This document shows, piece by piece, positions 34,740 through 46,866 of a stretch of 64,000 bases of DNA (position 1 is the first letter of the stretch; each line of letters starts with the position of its first letter). The stretch is from NCBI RefSeq assembly GCF_011075055.1, contig NC_058153.1, positions 9,424,001-9,488,000 on the forward strand, given 5' to 3'. The position numbers were made by a program, and so were the translations under genes. The notes under the pieces were generated by a model. The model was not told the origin of the DNA and searched no databases. It saw only the letters and a list, made by a program, of their open reading frames with translations. The stretch comes from Mangifera indica. Lineage: Eukaryota; Streptophyta; Magnoliopsida; Sapindales; Anacardiaceae.

Positions 34740-35438
34740 GGGTCTATAGTTCCAACACCTCAAAACGTATAACCTGTTGAATATAAATGGGTATTTGTGA
34801 GAAAAAGAAATGAGAAAAATGAAATTGTTAGATATAAAGTCAGGCTTGTAGCCCAAGGCTTTTCCCAAAGGCTCGATATAAACTTTGATGAAATATATGC
34901 ACTTGTGATGGATATAATTGCATTCAGATATTTAATCAGTTTAACAGTCTCTGAAGGACTGGATATGCGTCTAATGGACATAGTTACTGTCTACTTGTAT
35001 AGAATTTTGGACATTGAAATTTATATGAAACTCCCTAAAGGATATAAATTGTCTGAAGTAAAAAGGGTCAATTCAAGAGGCATGTACTCAGTTAAATTAC
35101 AATGATCATTATGTAGATTAAAACAATTCGGACGTATATTATACAATCGCCTCAGTGAATATTTGAAAAAAGAAGGCTATGTGAATAACCTTATATGCCC
35201 ATGTGTCTTTATCAAAAGGTCAGAATCGGGATTTGCTATTGTAGTAGTTTATGTTTATGACATGAATTTAATTAGAACTCTTGAAGAGCTCTCAAAAACT
35301 GCTGAATATCTTAAAAAAGAATTTGAAATGAAGGATTTGGGAAAAACAAAATATTGTCTTGGCTTGCAGATTGAGCATAATTCAAATGAAATACTTATCC
35401 ATCAATCAGCATATATTGAAAAATTATTAAAACGTTAA
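34740..35438 (+). pseudogene. copia reverse transcriptase, catalytic motif altered
   Basis: Segments RYKVRLVAQGFSQRL, FRYLISLTVSEGLDMRLMDI, IEIYMKLPKGYKLS and MKDLGKTKYCLGLQIEH identify RT. A stop at about 35103 splits the domain. The active-site motif usually YVDDMN reads YVYDMN (VVVYVYDMNLI at about 35250), so one catalytic Asp is replaced by Tyr. Confidence 0.9.
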
Positions 35439-35599
35439 TTTGGTTAGATATACAGATATTGGTTATCTTTCTAACCCCCATAAGGCCCGTTCACAGACGG
35501 AATATGTTTTCACTTATAATGACACAACAATATCATGACACTCCACCAAACAAACCTTGGTTGCAACTTCTTCAAATCATTCAGAAATTTTAGCTCTTC

Positions 35600-35945
35600 A
35601 TGAAGCCAGTCGAGAATGCATATAGTTTCGATCTATTATCCATCATATCTAAAATGCATGCAGTCTTTCTTCTACAACAAACACTTCTTCCATATTATAT
35701 GAAGACAATGCAGCATGTATTACCCAAATTAGAGGTGGATACATCAAATGAGACAGAACCAAACATATCTCACCAAAGTTCTTTTACACTCATGAGCTCT
35801 AGCAGAGCAAAAAGATTGATGTCAAGCAAATAAAATCTAATGAGAATCTTGTAGATTTGTTCACTAAGACACTACCGACATCAACATTTAAGAAGTTAGT
35901 GTATAACATCGGTATGCAATGGCTCAACAAGCAACCAAATTAATC
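35600..35945 (+). pseudogene. copia RNase H remnant
   Basis: Frames include a stretch over AATGCAGCATGTATTACCCA (normally coding NAACI) and then NENLVDLFTKTLPTSTFKKL, the C-terminal RNase H motif. Frameshifted relative to each other. Confidence 0.75.
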
Positions 35946-36233
35946 CTACTACAAAGAAGAGGAGCATTCATCAAGGGGAGCATTTGTCAGGCAAATATTT
36001 AAAGTTTATCACATATTAGACAAAAGGTGCACTGTACTTTTTTTTTCCTTTACTAGGTTTTGTCCTACTGAGTTTTCCTAGTAAAGTTTTAAATGAGGCA
36101 ATTTAAGCACGTCTAACACCAACTTACAAGTTATTAAATAATTATGTTCCTTTATTTTGGTTTTTATCCTCCTGGGTTTTTTCTTAACAAAGTTAATGTA
36201 ATTATCTGTAAATGGTGAAAATCCAAAAGATAG

Positions 36234-36532
36234 TGTTATATATGGTGGATTTTTCCACCACATGATTTAGACTTTGGCTAAAAGATAATGTAAAGGCATT
36301 AAATGCCTTGGAAAATTGGCTTTGAAGATTGTCATTTTTATTGACTGGAGGGGCGGCAAAATTTTCTATAAATACCCCCCTTCACTTCATGTTATATACA
36401 CTTCTTCAATTAAAAGCTTTCTTCCTTCTCCCTTTTGCTTCTTGTTATCATTTCTGAAGCCTACCTTTTATTCCTTTAATAAAATTTAGTTATAGTTTCC
36501 ATAGTTCAATTAATTCAATTATATTTATAAGA
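36234..36532 (+). repeat. 3' LTR (299 bp)
   Basis: Begins TGTTATATATGG right after CCAAAAGATAG, a decayed polypurine tract. Ends TTTATAAGA followed by the ACAAG duplication. TATAAATA is conserved. Confidence 0.92.
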
Positions 36533-36537
36533 ACAAG

Positions 36538-36720
36538 TATATTTTCTCCCCTTTTTGTTCCATTTCTGAATCAAATATCTTCATTTTTCTTTTTCTTCCT
36601 TTCTTCCATTTTTAGTTTTTTACTTAATATATTCAACTTCCGTTTCTTCTCTTCATTTTCGTAAAAATCTAAATTTTCATTTTACCATTATGAATATAAA
36701 TTATTCATTATATTACAATA
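36538..36720 (+). repeat. older copia element: second half of 5' LTR
   Basis: Continues the LTR broken at 28178. It ends TATTACAATA just before CATTATCAAAATC, the counterpart of the young element's AACA-CGTTATCAGTAC junction. Confidence 0.65.
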
Positions 36721-37984
36721 CATTATCAAAATCATCAGTTCAGATATATTTTAATATTGGTTATCTTTCAATTGTGTTATTATTTTATTTGTATATTACA
36801 AATATGAATAACTCAGTTATAATATTATCTTGCTTATAAAATACAAACTATAGATATTTTTATTTTTCTTATTCTTCTATTTAAATTTTATTTATAATTG
36901 TATCATATTTGCAACCCAAAGTTTGCAATATGAATCTGGACCTGAAGTCTTGAATGTTATGAATTTGAACTTGAAGCCTTGAATATCATTTATAATCCAA
37001 AGTTTTACAAAATCATGAATTTGGCTCTGAAGTCATGAATATTATTTGCAACTTGAAGTTTACAAAAATATAATCTAGGCCAGAAGTCTGAATATTGTTT
37101 GAATATTTATTTTTATTATAATAATTGTATCTGATTTGTAACCTAAAGTTTGTAAAATAAAATATCCTAGAAGGATAAATCCAAGGCCACTATTTTACCA
37201 GCATCAAATCCCCAAAAGATTGCAAGCCGAATATGTGGATATAATGATAAATCCACTAGACTCATAGAGAAATTTAAAAGATAAATTTGAACATCAGATT
37301 CAATAGTATTCTAATGGCTCTGTAATTTAGTACATCTCTGCGATATTCAGAATTTTTCCTTGATTAAGATAATGTGGAAGAGAAAATATTTTCCACCTTT
37401 TATTTTTTTTATAATAATATACTCATGTAGTAGCAATATCAAGAAAGAAAATTCTGAATCAATATTTTCTCATTAATAAAAAAACAATCAAACTATCAGA
37501 AGTAGTTATCATGGGTGTGAGAGATCATAGATGAAATCATTTTTTATCTAAAATGGTTATAATAGAAAATTTCAATCATACCACTAAAAGTGGATTAAGA
37601 CTGAAACGAATAAAGAATATTGTAGAGTAAACCATAAAACAATAGACGTAATCATAAATATCATTGGTTATGTACTTGTAGTACATATAAACATTAGGTG
37701 GATCTATATTAAACATTCACAATAATTAAATTTTTGATGATTTAGATTCTATCAATTTAATAAATCTTAATGTTTCAAAACTTCTTTCAAGAATAAAAAT
37801 ATAGGTTACTTAAATAGTGATATGAATACCCAAGATTTTTATAATTGAAATCCATCATATATAATTATTTTGGAGTCATGAATATTATTTTGTGTTTTAT
37901 TATCATATTCTTCTTCCTTTCAATATTTTTTGTATGTTATAATTAACATAATTTTTAAATGAAAGGATATGGACTCCAAAATTG

Positions 37985-38557
37985 AAGCGTTGATCTCAAA
38001 AGTTGATGATGAAGACATGTGTTTGGTGGATAGTACAATAACGCACACAATTCTCAAGAAAAAAAAATTTCTTAATTTTAACACCAATTAAAGTTAAAGT
38101 AAATAATATATTATGATCAATAAATCTGATTAAAAACTCCGAAAGAGTCATAACTTTGTTGAAAAATACAACCAAATTAAGCACTAATAATATATTATAT
38201 TCAAGTAAATCCAGAAGAAATATACTTAATTTTAAAGATATAAAAAATAATTGTTATTACATTGAAACCATGAGTGAAAACGGCACAGAATTTATCTGTA
38301 TAACTGATAATGCCTCTAGAAGAATGTTTATACTAGAAAAATTGTCTATTTTATCATTTGAATTGTATTATACAATCATAAAGATAATTGAAACCTACGC
38401 AATATTGAACCAAAAGTTCTTTGATCCAAAAGTTTTTATATTGTGTCATGACCATCTAGGTCACCTAAGATCAACAATAATACGTAGAATTATTGAAAAT
38501 TCACATAGACATATAGTAAAGAATCATAAAATTTTATTGTCTGGTGCAAAATTTTGA
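37985..38557 (+). pseudogene. old copia protease and pre-integrase
   Basis: MCLVDSTITHTILKK holds a D-S-T variant of the protease motif; STNNILYSSKSRRNILNFKD and FILCHDHLGHLRS follow. One frameshift lies at about 38070. Confidence 0.8.
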
Positions 38558-38559
38558 AA

Positions 38560-39300
38560 AATTTTGCACCACCTGTACACAAGGCAAATTGGTAATTAGA
38601 CCATCTTCTTTCATAATTAGAGTTGAATCTCTATCTTTCTTATAAAGGATTCAAGAGGACATATATGGACTTGTTCATCCATCAAGTGGGCTATTTTGTT
38701 ATTTTATAGTTTTAATTAATACATTTGTACGATGGTCTCATGTTTGTTTATTGCTAATTTGAAATGTTGTGTTTGCTAAACTGTTAACACAAATTATTAA
38801 ATTAAAGGCACATTTTATAGATTATTCGATCAAGTCAATACGACTAGATAATGTTGGTGAATTTACATCCAAGACATTTGATGATTATTGCGTTTTTCTG
38901 GGGATTAATATTGAACATTTAGTCCCACATGTCTACATTTAGAATGGATTAGCTAAGTCTCTTATCAAACGACTCCAGATAATTACACATATTTTATTAC
39001 TAAAAACTCAATTATCAACTTTTATGTAGGGACATGTTATATTACATGTTACAACATTAATTCGCTTACGACCTTCTTCTTATTATCAATATTCTCCCCT
39101 ATAATTGATTCTTGGTCACCAACTTGATATATCTCATTTAAGGATATTTGGTTGTGTTATATATATCTTTATTGCATCTTTTAAATGCATAAAAATAAGA
39201 CCCTAATGTCGTTTTAAAATTTATGTTGGATGTAATTCACTATCCATTATCAGATATCTAGAACCATTAAAAGGTGATCTTTTTACTGTACGATTTGTAG
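38560..39300 (+). pseudogene. old copia integrase
   Basis: Nucleotide similarity to 33260-33990 is continuous; stops occur in place of several coding residues (for example at 38650 and 38940). Not functional. Confidence 0.8.
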
Positions 39301-39702
39301 ATTGTCACTTTGATGAAACAACATTTTCACCTTTAGGGGAAAAGAAAATGTCTCCTAAAGTTAGACATGAACTTACTTGATATATACCTACCATGTCTCA
39401 TCTAGATCTTCATATATTCCAAAGTGAAACTGAAGTGTAGAAGATAGTGCATTTACAAATTATTACCAACCAAATGTTTGATGTATTTGTAGTTCTAATG
39501 ACTGTGTGGGCCTTAGGCCCAACACAACCTGCAAACTTGGTGGGCCATGTCGAAGCCGGCTTGGCATGACTCGACATGACCCACCTTCATCTCTAATTGG
39601 GACGCAAATGTAGATGGATTGAAGCTATAGCTACAATTTGGTTGATATGGATGAATCCATTTTCTTGAAAGAATCTCTTTATATAATTATCAATTAGAGT
39701 AT

Positions 39703-39845
39703 TATTATGTGCACAAATAATATACATAATTTTATATATAAATAATGATATATTATCATATGTTGGATATTATTTTATTTCTAATATAAAACTATCTAAT
39801 TACATAGTAACATCATTATTTGTGTGTGTAATTTTATCGTATTGA
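39703..39845. mobile_element. palindromic MITE copy 3
   Basis: Left arm ...ACATAATTTTATATATAAATAATGATATATTATCATATG; right arm ...CTAATTACATAGTAACATCATTATTTGTGTGTGTAATTTTAT. The arms are imperfect reverse complements around GGATATTATTTTATTTC. Ends are approximate. Confidence 0.55.
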
Positions 39846-40944
39846 TTAAGTTTTGTTATGAAAACTAAATAAAAGCTAACTGCAAAATACATAAATACTT
39901 ACTATAAGAAAACATTTAGAAGGAAAGCTTAATATAGGAAAAATCACATATAGACGATAAAGAAATTTTTATCATAGATGAGAAAGATTATAAGATGAAG
40001 AATAGATTATTTTGCTCCATCTATTTTGCATCACTTGCACTTTAATATAACTCTAATTATCGTCACTTCCTAGATTCAAGTAACTTTTTTATAGAATTCA
40101 GGTTACCTTTTTTAAAAATTCATGCTTTTTAATAAAAAATTTGTCAATAGATCGAATTATCCTTGGAAGATTCTATAAGAATAATAACCTGTAATTATAT
40201 ATAGCTTTTGTAATAATTTATAATTTTAAAATGATTTTGTTTGCAAATGCTAATTAATTTCTTTTAACAAAGTCTCTCCCGGGATCTCCCTACTTGGACC
40301 ACATTTATTACTAATACGAGAAATAGTCATTACATTAAACACAAATGCTTTTACAAAATCCACGAATCCAATAGAAAGAAGCTTTTCAAGTTTTTGATGA
40401 AAATACAAAAAATAAAAAGCTCAAAATAGTGGAGAGCCCATAGCTCTTAAACAAATTAACTTCTAAAATATACGAAACTGACTTCTGGAACAGCACAACT
40501 CAGAAGGCAATCACAATTTTGTATTCTAGTAATATACATGTCAATTTCTCAATATCACAGAAAAAAAGTGTCAAGCAATTAATATCACAGAAAACGATAT
40601 CTTACTTGAAAAATTAATTATGTCTTAAATGCTTCGATTACTAACAAATTTAGTCAAATCTTAGACCCAAATGTTTGAAAACTGTTTTCAAGTAAATAGA
40701 ATATGATAATTTGGCATAAGTAGTTGGCATGTTGGATTAATTTCTTCAAAGTTTCCTAACAACTCAGTTGCTATTGATTTAGCATTTATAACCGCTAGAA
40801 AGCACATTCAAAACTCATTAATTGTAGAAAATTTTCAAATGAACTTTTAATCACAGCTCTTAGTGAAATATTTTTTTGTCTGTTTTATTTTATATAATAC
40901 GCCATATTGTTGAAAAATAAGAAAAATCATAATATTATATGAAT

Positions 40945-41095
40945 TAATAATAGACATAAATACAAATATATTAAATAATAGTATATTATAATGTAATTGA
41001 ATGTTATGCAATTAGATATTATTTTATTTATAATTTAAAATCATTTTATTACGTAATAATATATCAACGTTTATATTTATGTATTTGTACTCATT
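40945..41095. mobile_element. palindromic MITE copy 4
   Basis: The left arm ATAAATACAAATATATTAAA pairs with the right arm ...TATCAACGTTTATATTTATGTATTTGTACTC, and the central GATATTATTTTAT motif is as in copy 3. Confidence 0.5.
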
Positions 41096-41575
41096 TATAT
41101 ACAAGAGTTTGGGATAGTCATCATATTAATTAATAAAATTATATACACTTATAATAAATCTCAATTTATAAATTAATATCAAATAAAATAATATTTAATT
41201 ATATAATTATTAGTATTTATATCATTATTATCAGTATATAAATTAGTACTCAATATAATTAAGTCCCTATTAGAGTACTGAGACAAGTTGAGTACAATAT
41301 GATTAAACTTTATAAGTCTTTATATTGATTAATGTATCTGAATTCAGATTGTAAAATAATATGTATAAAATCCACCAAGACTAATTGCTTCAAATATACG
41401 ACATTGCTTGGAACTCAATTATAACACAACAAATTAGATAGCCATTTAGGTAAATATTTTTACTAAAGATATTAATCATATTTGCTAAAATTATTTAGAT
41501 AAATATTAAGCAGATTTATAATATATTTATAATATACTATTAGTTTGACAATTATATATCGAATAGTTTAAAATG

Positions 41576-42618
41576 TTAATTAACCGAGCACTCTTTGGGA
41601 AGGCCTTGGGGAAATCGCTTTGTGTCAGTGCAGTAATTGTAAATCATGTAGTTGTTTTGCACCCATTTGAGTTTCTTTTTGCCGCCGGAATCCAATCCTT
41701 GATTGAACCAATCACCTCGAGGGGGTGAGCTTGAAGTGCAAGAAGATTTTCCAGAGGACCAGACACAAGCTTCGGCATTAAAGTTCCTGTAAGAGGCCGT
41801 GAAAGGAGCTTTGCTCCAGTCTGTCTTGATAAGTCCGCCTCTTGTAGCCCAGTCGTCGGCATTCCAGATACTTGATTGTATCCTCATCGGTTGGTTTTTT
41901 GGAAATGGGACGCCCATGCTCTCCAGGTTTTTGAACTCTCTAATCGGTGTCCCATCGACAGAGAAACTGAAATGCAATAAAATAACAGAAAATGTTAATA
42001 AATTTTATCTGTTTATTCTTTTATTGTCACCTCATTCAGAATTTAAGATATATGTAAAATCAGTTTGTGTGTAATGAATTTACATGATGTGTTGGGGGTT
42101 CCAAAGGACGGAGTAGGTGTGAAAATCTTGAGTGGGATCGAACCAGAGGTGAAACTGTTGCTCTCTGTCACCTTTGCCTTGGCTATAAACGTTGGTGTGA
42201 AGGGTGTAAGGCTCACCGCTCAGGTTTCCCAAGAATTCAAAGTCTATTTCGTCCCATGCTGCCCCTTTTGAGCGTAACTGCAGCAACATATATCAAGAAG
42301 AAAACATATGCATAATTTCTCGTATCCTGAAACAAACAAAATTCGGAATGAAATGAAACTTACATAGTAAGCAGTGACAGTGCCAGCAGAGTTTCCAGGG
42401 ACAAGCTTGAGCTGCATATCAATCTTGCCGAATAAATACTCATTCCTGGACTGAAATCCTGAGCCGGAATTATGGTCCAGAGAGAGAGTAAGAAGCTTAT
42501 CATTATCGAGTATTTTACCACGACCATCTCCCCATGTGATTTCAAATTCTTGGTTAAAATTCCCGGCAGAAACAACTATTATAGACCCAAGCAAAACTAT
42601 TAAAGAGAGAGAACCCAT
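41576..42618 (-). CDS. xyloglucan endotransglucosylase/hydrolase, gene 2
   Basis: GH16 cell-wall enzyme acting on xyloglucan. Minus-strand exons 42618-42364, 42277-42084 and 41966-41576 are joined by GT-AG introns of 86 and 117 bp and give 279 residues. The signal peptide is about 18 residues ([18 protein letters not shown]). The active site [11 protein letters not shown] spans residues 93-103, with Glu95 and Glu99 catalytic and an NLS glycosylation site at 103. The C-terminal domain ends [14 protein letters not shown]. Exon 3 starts FSVDGTP where the other genes have FYVDG. It is the most divergent N-terminus of the four. Nothing in the coding sequence is broken, but a foldback element begins 84 bp upstream of the ATG. 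Confidence 0.95.
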
Positions 42619-42670
42619 TTTTATTTCGTTTTAAACTTTGAAATTATGCGGTGTGCATGCATTGAAGAAA

Positions 42671-42679
42671 ATATATAAA
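42671..42679 (-). promoter_or_regulatory. possible TATA box of XTH gene 2
   Basis: TTTATATAT on the minus strand about 55 bases upstream of the ATG, in the 83 bp left between the gene and the foldback element. Confidence 0.45.
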
Positions 42680-42701
42680 GGAAATATGGACAAATGAAAG
42701 G

Positions 42702-43518
42702 GGGAAAAGGACAATGTCCCGCCCAAGTTTTGTTGAATGATTAATATAAAGCCATGGCAAATGAAAAACCAAATACCCACTCAAAGTTTACTTTATTAGA
42801 CACATTCACATATTTTTTGTTAGGGTTATCAATAATATTAAAATAATTAAAAATTTATCTCATTTTCCCTCTTTAATTTATAAAACTAATATTTTTCTCT
42901 TGAATTAAGTTTTAAAAAATTCACTTTTTCTCCCGAAATCCAACCACTTTCTCTGACGATAGATGACCAATGATGAAAGAGGCTTCGTCTAGAGGTCATC
43001 CTCTGAATGACAATCATCGTCCAAGTATAACAACTGTCATCCAAAGGAGAGTCATTTAGATTGGACGACAAGCGTTGTCCTCACTGGATGACAAGGGTTG
43101 TCCATAATGGACATTGAACCTCATCTAGAGAATGGATGACGCACCATCAAATAGTGAAGGATAACGAGTGTCATCTAGATTTAGATAACGCTCGTCATCA
43201 TTTAACCTCTAGCCACGTCGGTCGTTAATAGCTCGAGGGCAAGTGAAGAAAAAATTAGGGATTTGGGGGGGGGGGGGGGAGGAGTTACTTTTCAAAGTCC
43301 AGGTATGAAGGTTAAATGTTAATTTTTAAAATCTGAAAGAGAAAAAAAGATAAAATTATATATTTTTTAATATTATTATTAAATGATGATTTTACCCTTA
43401 TATTTAATGAAAAAGTTAACAGTAGTTTATAAGTGGATAAGTGTTTAGATTTTTCATCGGTCATAGGTATAGTTTTTAAAATAAGCTAAAATTTGGGTGA
43501 AAAATAATCCTTTGCCGA
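42702..43518. mobile_element. foldback element in XTH gene 2 promoter, 817 bp
   Basis: Ends GGGAAAAGGACAATGTCCCG and, reverse complemented, CGGCAAAGGATTATTTTTCA. The flanks AATGAAAGG (42693-42701) and AATTAAAGG (43519-43527) match at 8 of 9. The core at 42950-43210 is made of ATGACAAG / GTCATC-type repeats. A poly-G run lies at about 43266-43279. No transposase. Confidence 0.82.
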
Positions 43519-43527
43519 ATTAAAGGA

Positions 43528-45183
43528 AGTGAATAAGAGAGGTCAATTTGGAAGGTTACTTGCCGTTTCTGACTGGGTGAATGAGTGTGGCTTAAACTGA
43601 AGCAAGAGGATAGATATCGGATACGGCTATGCCTCTCGTTAGTTAAACTTTATTTGCTGATGTTGAAAGGTCCCTAATGGGTTCGTTGCCTGTGCCCGCC
43701 TGCCGCTTTTGCCTCATTAAAAGTTGTGCAGTTTATCCATAACAAGCACCAGCACGAGGCACCAAAGGCTCCAGGGTCCTCCAGCCAGCCCGCACAAAAT
43801 CTCGGAGTTCAGAGAATCATAATGAACAGTGTTATTTCTTCTAGCTATCTATCATTTTCGTTGGTAGGATCAGATCAAGCATCCGGGGCATTAGCAAAAA
43901 ATGATATGTCCATTTAACACGGACGAACAAATGATATGATGCACGAATTTGCTTCATCATAATTTGTATTTGATGGAACTTTTATATTAAACTCACATGA
44001 AATTTGTTGTTAATATTTGTTAGAAGTCAATTTTTTTGGCTTTTCGGTTCGATAGAGACGTATTTAAATTGTCCTATATGCACACATTCAACACTTTGTA
44101 ACACGTTTCCCGTGAGTCTAATTAAAACAACCTTACAAATTTTCTTGTATTGTCCAATAGAATGGTCGAACAGGGAAAAAGTGAACTAATAAATTTATCA
44201 AAAGTTTGAAGAAATTATATTATATTTTACAATTTCACTCAAATTTTTGTAGAGAAAATGCAAAAAAAAAAAAAAAAAAAAAAAACATTAATTATTGATG
44301 ATTGTTCTTGCTGTCGTAACCTTCTATTTTTGGATTCCAATCAATTATCGACAATTAGTTTAAATTTTGATCAATTTTCTTTTAGATAAATAATGATACT
44401 AAATAATTGGAAACAATCATATATATGAATTTATTCATTAGGTTGGAAAATAGAATTATATGAATAAAAATGTGCACACAAATAAATTTTACTAATTTGC
44501 CTATACAAACTGAGATAACAACATATATAATTACATAATTTGATTATTTATTTTTTCTCACATTTTAAAATCACATATTTATATATTGCTACATTAAGTT
44601 TTATAAATAAGTTAGTAAAATTAACTTATACATATATTGTAATTTTAAATATAAAGTAATGTTCACATTGTGAAATATTATTATTAGTATATAAATTAAT
44701 ACATATTATTAGTATACACAGCTGATTTTATTTATGTTTTAAAAAATCCACTTATTATTTGAAATGCCAATGTGTTTCGACTTCCAATAATGTAAATAAT
44801 TAGTGCAATTTTTCTTTGCAAAACATAAATTTCAATATCATGAATTGCATCGCTATTGATTAAAATAGAACTAGGGTTTATTCAATTATGGTTTTGTGAT
44901 TAAGGTAAAAATTCAAATTTTGTTTTTATACATCCAACCCTTTTTTTGTGTATTATTTAATAATTTTGATGAGGGATAAAATTTTACTTATATATTTAAT
45001 AATAATTAGAATTTTAAGAGAGAAAAATATAAGAGATCAATAGTATCACACATAATTAAATAAACAAACAAGAAAAGAGAAAATGGGAAAGAAGAAAGGC
45101 TAGATGGCTCGTGGTCAAAATTTGTAGATTCATTAAATATTGTTTTAAAGTCCATTAAATCCAAGTTTTGACCTTTAATTTAA
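43528..45183. other. intergenic DNA; first part may be displaced XTH promoter
   Basis: 43530-43920 has normal base composition, no repeat hallmarks and lies directly beyond the foldback element, so it is a candidate for the former proximal promoter of XTH gene 2. The rest is AT-rich, with a poly-A run at 44262-44285. No gene is seen. Confidence 0.4.
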
Positions 45184-45780
45184 AGGGTAATTTAATTTTC
45201 CCACCACCCATCATGTAGCCTAAAACACTTTTTCTATTACTAGATGACAAAAATAATTGTTTCGCACTTAAAAGTCGAACTTTATTAACGAAAAAATTGA
45301 CACAATATTAAGAAGTACACCTTTTAAGGATCAAAATTATATAAAAATTTATTTATTTTTCTTTTCTTTTAATCTTCATCCCTTTTTTATCTTTTTTGTT
45401 TTTGGTTGATTATAGGGTAAGAATAATGACAAATGATAATAATAACTATATTAGTAAAAATATAGATAAGAATATCAATATCTTATAATTTAATGTTTGA
45501 AGATGAATTATACTTTTTGAAAATATTATGGGTTTAATTAAAATTTTAGAGTTTTTTCGAAATTCAAAAAATGGTAGTGTTTTTAAAAATTTTTTACATT
45601 TTCAATATGTCTCTTGGTGGTTTAGAAAAAAGATATTTAACACCCAAAGAACTTTCCCAAAAAAAAAAATTAAGGATTGATTTTTGAGTTTTCAAACATT
45701 TTTAAAGTTAAATTGTTATATTTAAAACTTTTGGGTCTAATAGTGGAGGAGTTATTTTTTTTAATATTTTAAAATTAAGA
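45184..45780. repeat. AT-rich dispersed repeat, family B copy 3
   Basis: Begins AAGGGTAATTTAATTTTCCC; contains TCAATATGTCTCTTGGTGGT and GATTTTTGAGTTTTCAAACA, shared with copies 1 and 2. Confidence 0.5.
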
Positions 45781-45809
45781 GACATAAAATTACTGATTTA
45801 TGCTTTAAT

Positions 45810-46284
45810 GGATAATAACCATTTCCATCCAAACTTTGATGAAAAAACTGTTCCACTTTCTAAGTTTGAAAAATTCATTCTCATACCCGTTTGTTAAATT
45901 TGTTAATTTTTTGATAAAGTTTGTGAAAAGCAAAAAACATATATCTTATAACTTTCAAAGTTAAATAACATTTTATCTAAAAAAATTTATATTTTTATAA
46001 TAAATTTATAAGTTTATAAATATTAAATTTATTAAAATTATTATTTATAAATTTGTTTTATTTTATAAACTTGTTACTATTATGAATTCTGTAAACTAAA
46101 TTTATAAAATGAATAAGTGTTTGCTAACAACTCTATTAATCTTATTATATATTGTATAAAGTGGCAAAAATATTTTGATTGTAAAATCTAACTTTGATGG
46201 ATGAGTATGAAAATGAAAATTGTAAACTCAAAAGGTGGGGCATTTTATTTTGTTAAAGTTTGGGTGGGACATAGTGCTTCAGCC
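45810..46284. mobile_element. short foldback-family element, about 475 bp
   Basis: Left end GGATAATAACCATTTCCATC, right end reverse complemented GGCTGAAGCACTATGTCCCA; both lead into CCAAACTTT. The core is AT-rich with TTTATAAATTT palindromes. No convincing 9 bp duplication. Confidence 0.5.
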
Positions 46285-46293
46285 ATAATATTA

Positions 46294-46866
46294 TAATAAG
46301 TTATGGTTAAATAAGAAAATATGGAGCATAGCTTCTCCATGGGACGTCTGCATCCTTTTTCAATGCAGATCTTAAGTACTGATAAACAAATACTGAAATA
46401 GTTAGCATGGATAAACTATCAAATTTGCAATATTTTTTTATTTTTGCTATCTGAAATTGCCTTTTAATTTAAATTTAAACTCTATTTGATGTGGATAATG
46501 ATAGAAAGTTTTACATAATGATAAGAAGTTGAAGAATTTTATCAAATTTAGAGATCTTTGATCATGTGTAATCTTCATTAACTCTTAGATTTACATCAGA
46601 ACTTTCAGGCGAGGATATCTTTATTTCTACAAATCTCCACTATAAAATTATCCAAGTTAATATTTTTTTTATCATAAAATTATAATTCTGTTTTTTTTTT
46701 CTAACATTAATTGAACAAAGAAAATTATATTATTCAAAATGTTTATTTAGATACATCAAAGTCGTAGGAATAATGCTTCAACTATAAAATTTCCATGTAT
46801 CCAATGTAAATGTCTGAAGCAAAATATTAAATATTGCGTGACTTTTAGATTAAGTTCTCATCCTCT
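46294..46866. other. 3' flank of XTH gene 3, no other gene
   Basis: AT-rich; no coding pattern seen. Confidence 0.45.

Larger units (their letters stand above)
28179..36532 (+). mobile_element. Ty1/copia element, full length, with nested insertion
   Basis: LTRs at 28179-28476 and 36234-36532 are bracketed by a perfect target duplication ACAAG (28174-28178 and 36533-36537). CGTTATCAGTAC after the 5' LTR is the primer-site region. Protease, integrase, RT and RNase H follow in copia order on the plus strand, with stops and frameshifts. LTRs differ at roughly 15-20 positions by eye, so it is younger than the element it sits in. The internal leader is interrupted by the 2267 bp insertion at 29363-31629. 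Confidence 0.93.
36721..39491 (+). mobile_element. older copia element, internal region, 3' truncated
   Basis: Collinear with 28477-34195 of the younger element: leader repeats (36900-37170), gag remnant, protease (CLVDSTITHTIL), pre-integrase (CHDHLGHLRS) and integrase. Stops are frequent. It lacks the 2.27 kb insertion. Homology stops at about 39491 in the linker before RT, so RT, RNase H and the 3' LTR are lost. Confidence 0.88.
39492..41575. other. AT-rich intergenic DNA with MITEs, no gene
   Basis: A block at 39495-39600 (GGGCCTTAGGCCCAACACAA, GGCATGACTCGACATGACCC) resembles the ACATGACCCA-type sequence at 56580-56950. Two palindromic MITE copies follow. The rest is unassigned. Confidence 0.5.

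Noticed and set aside
41799..42271. Plus-strand frames across XTH gene 2
   Set aside because: Antisense shadows of the XTH exons, with no domain of their own.
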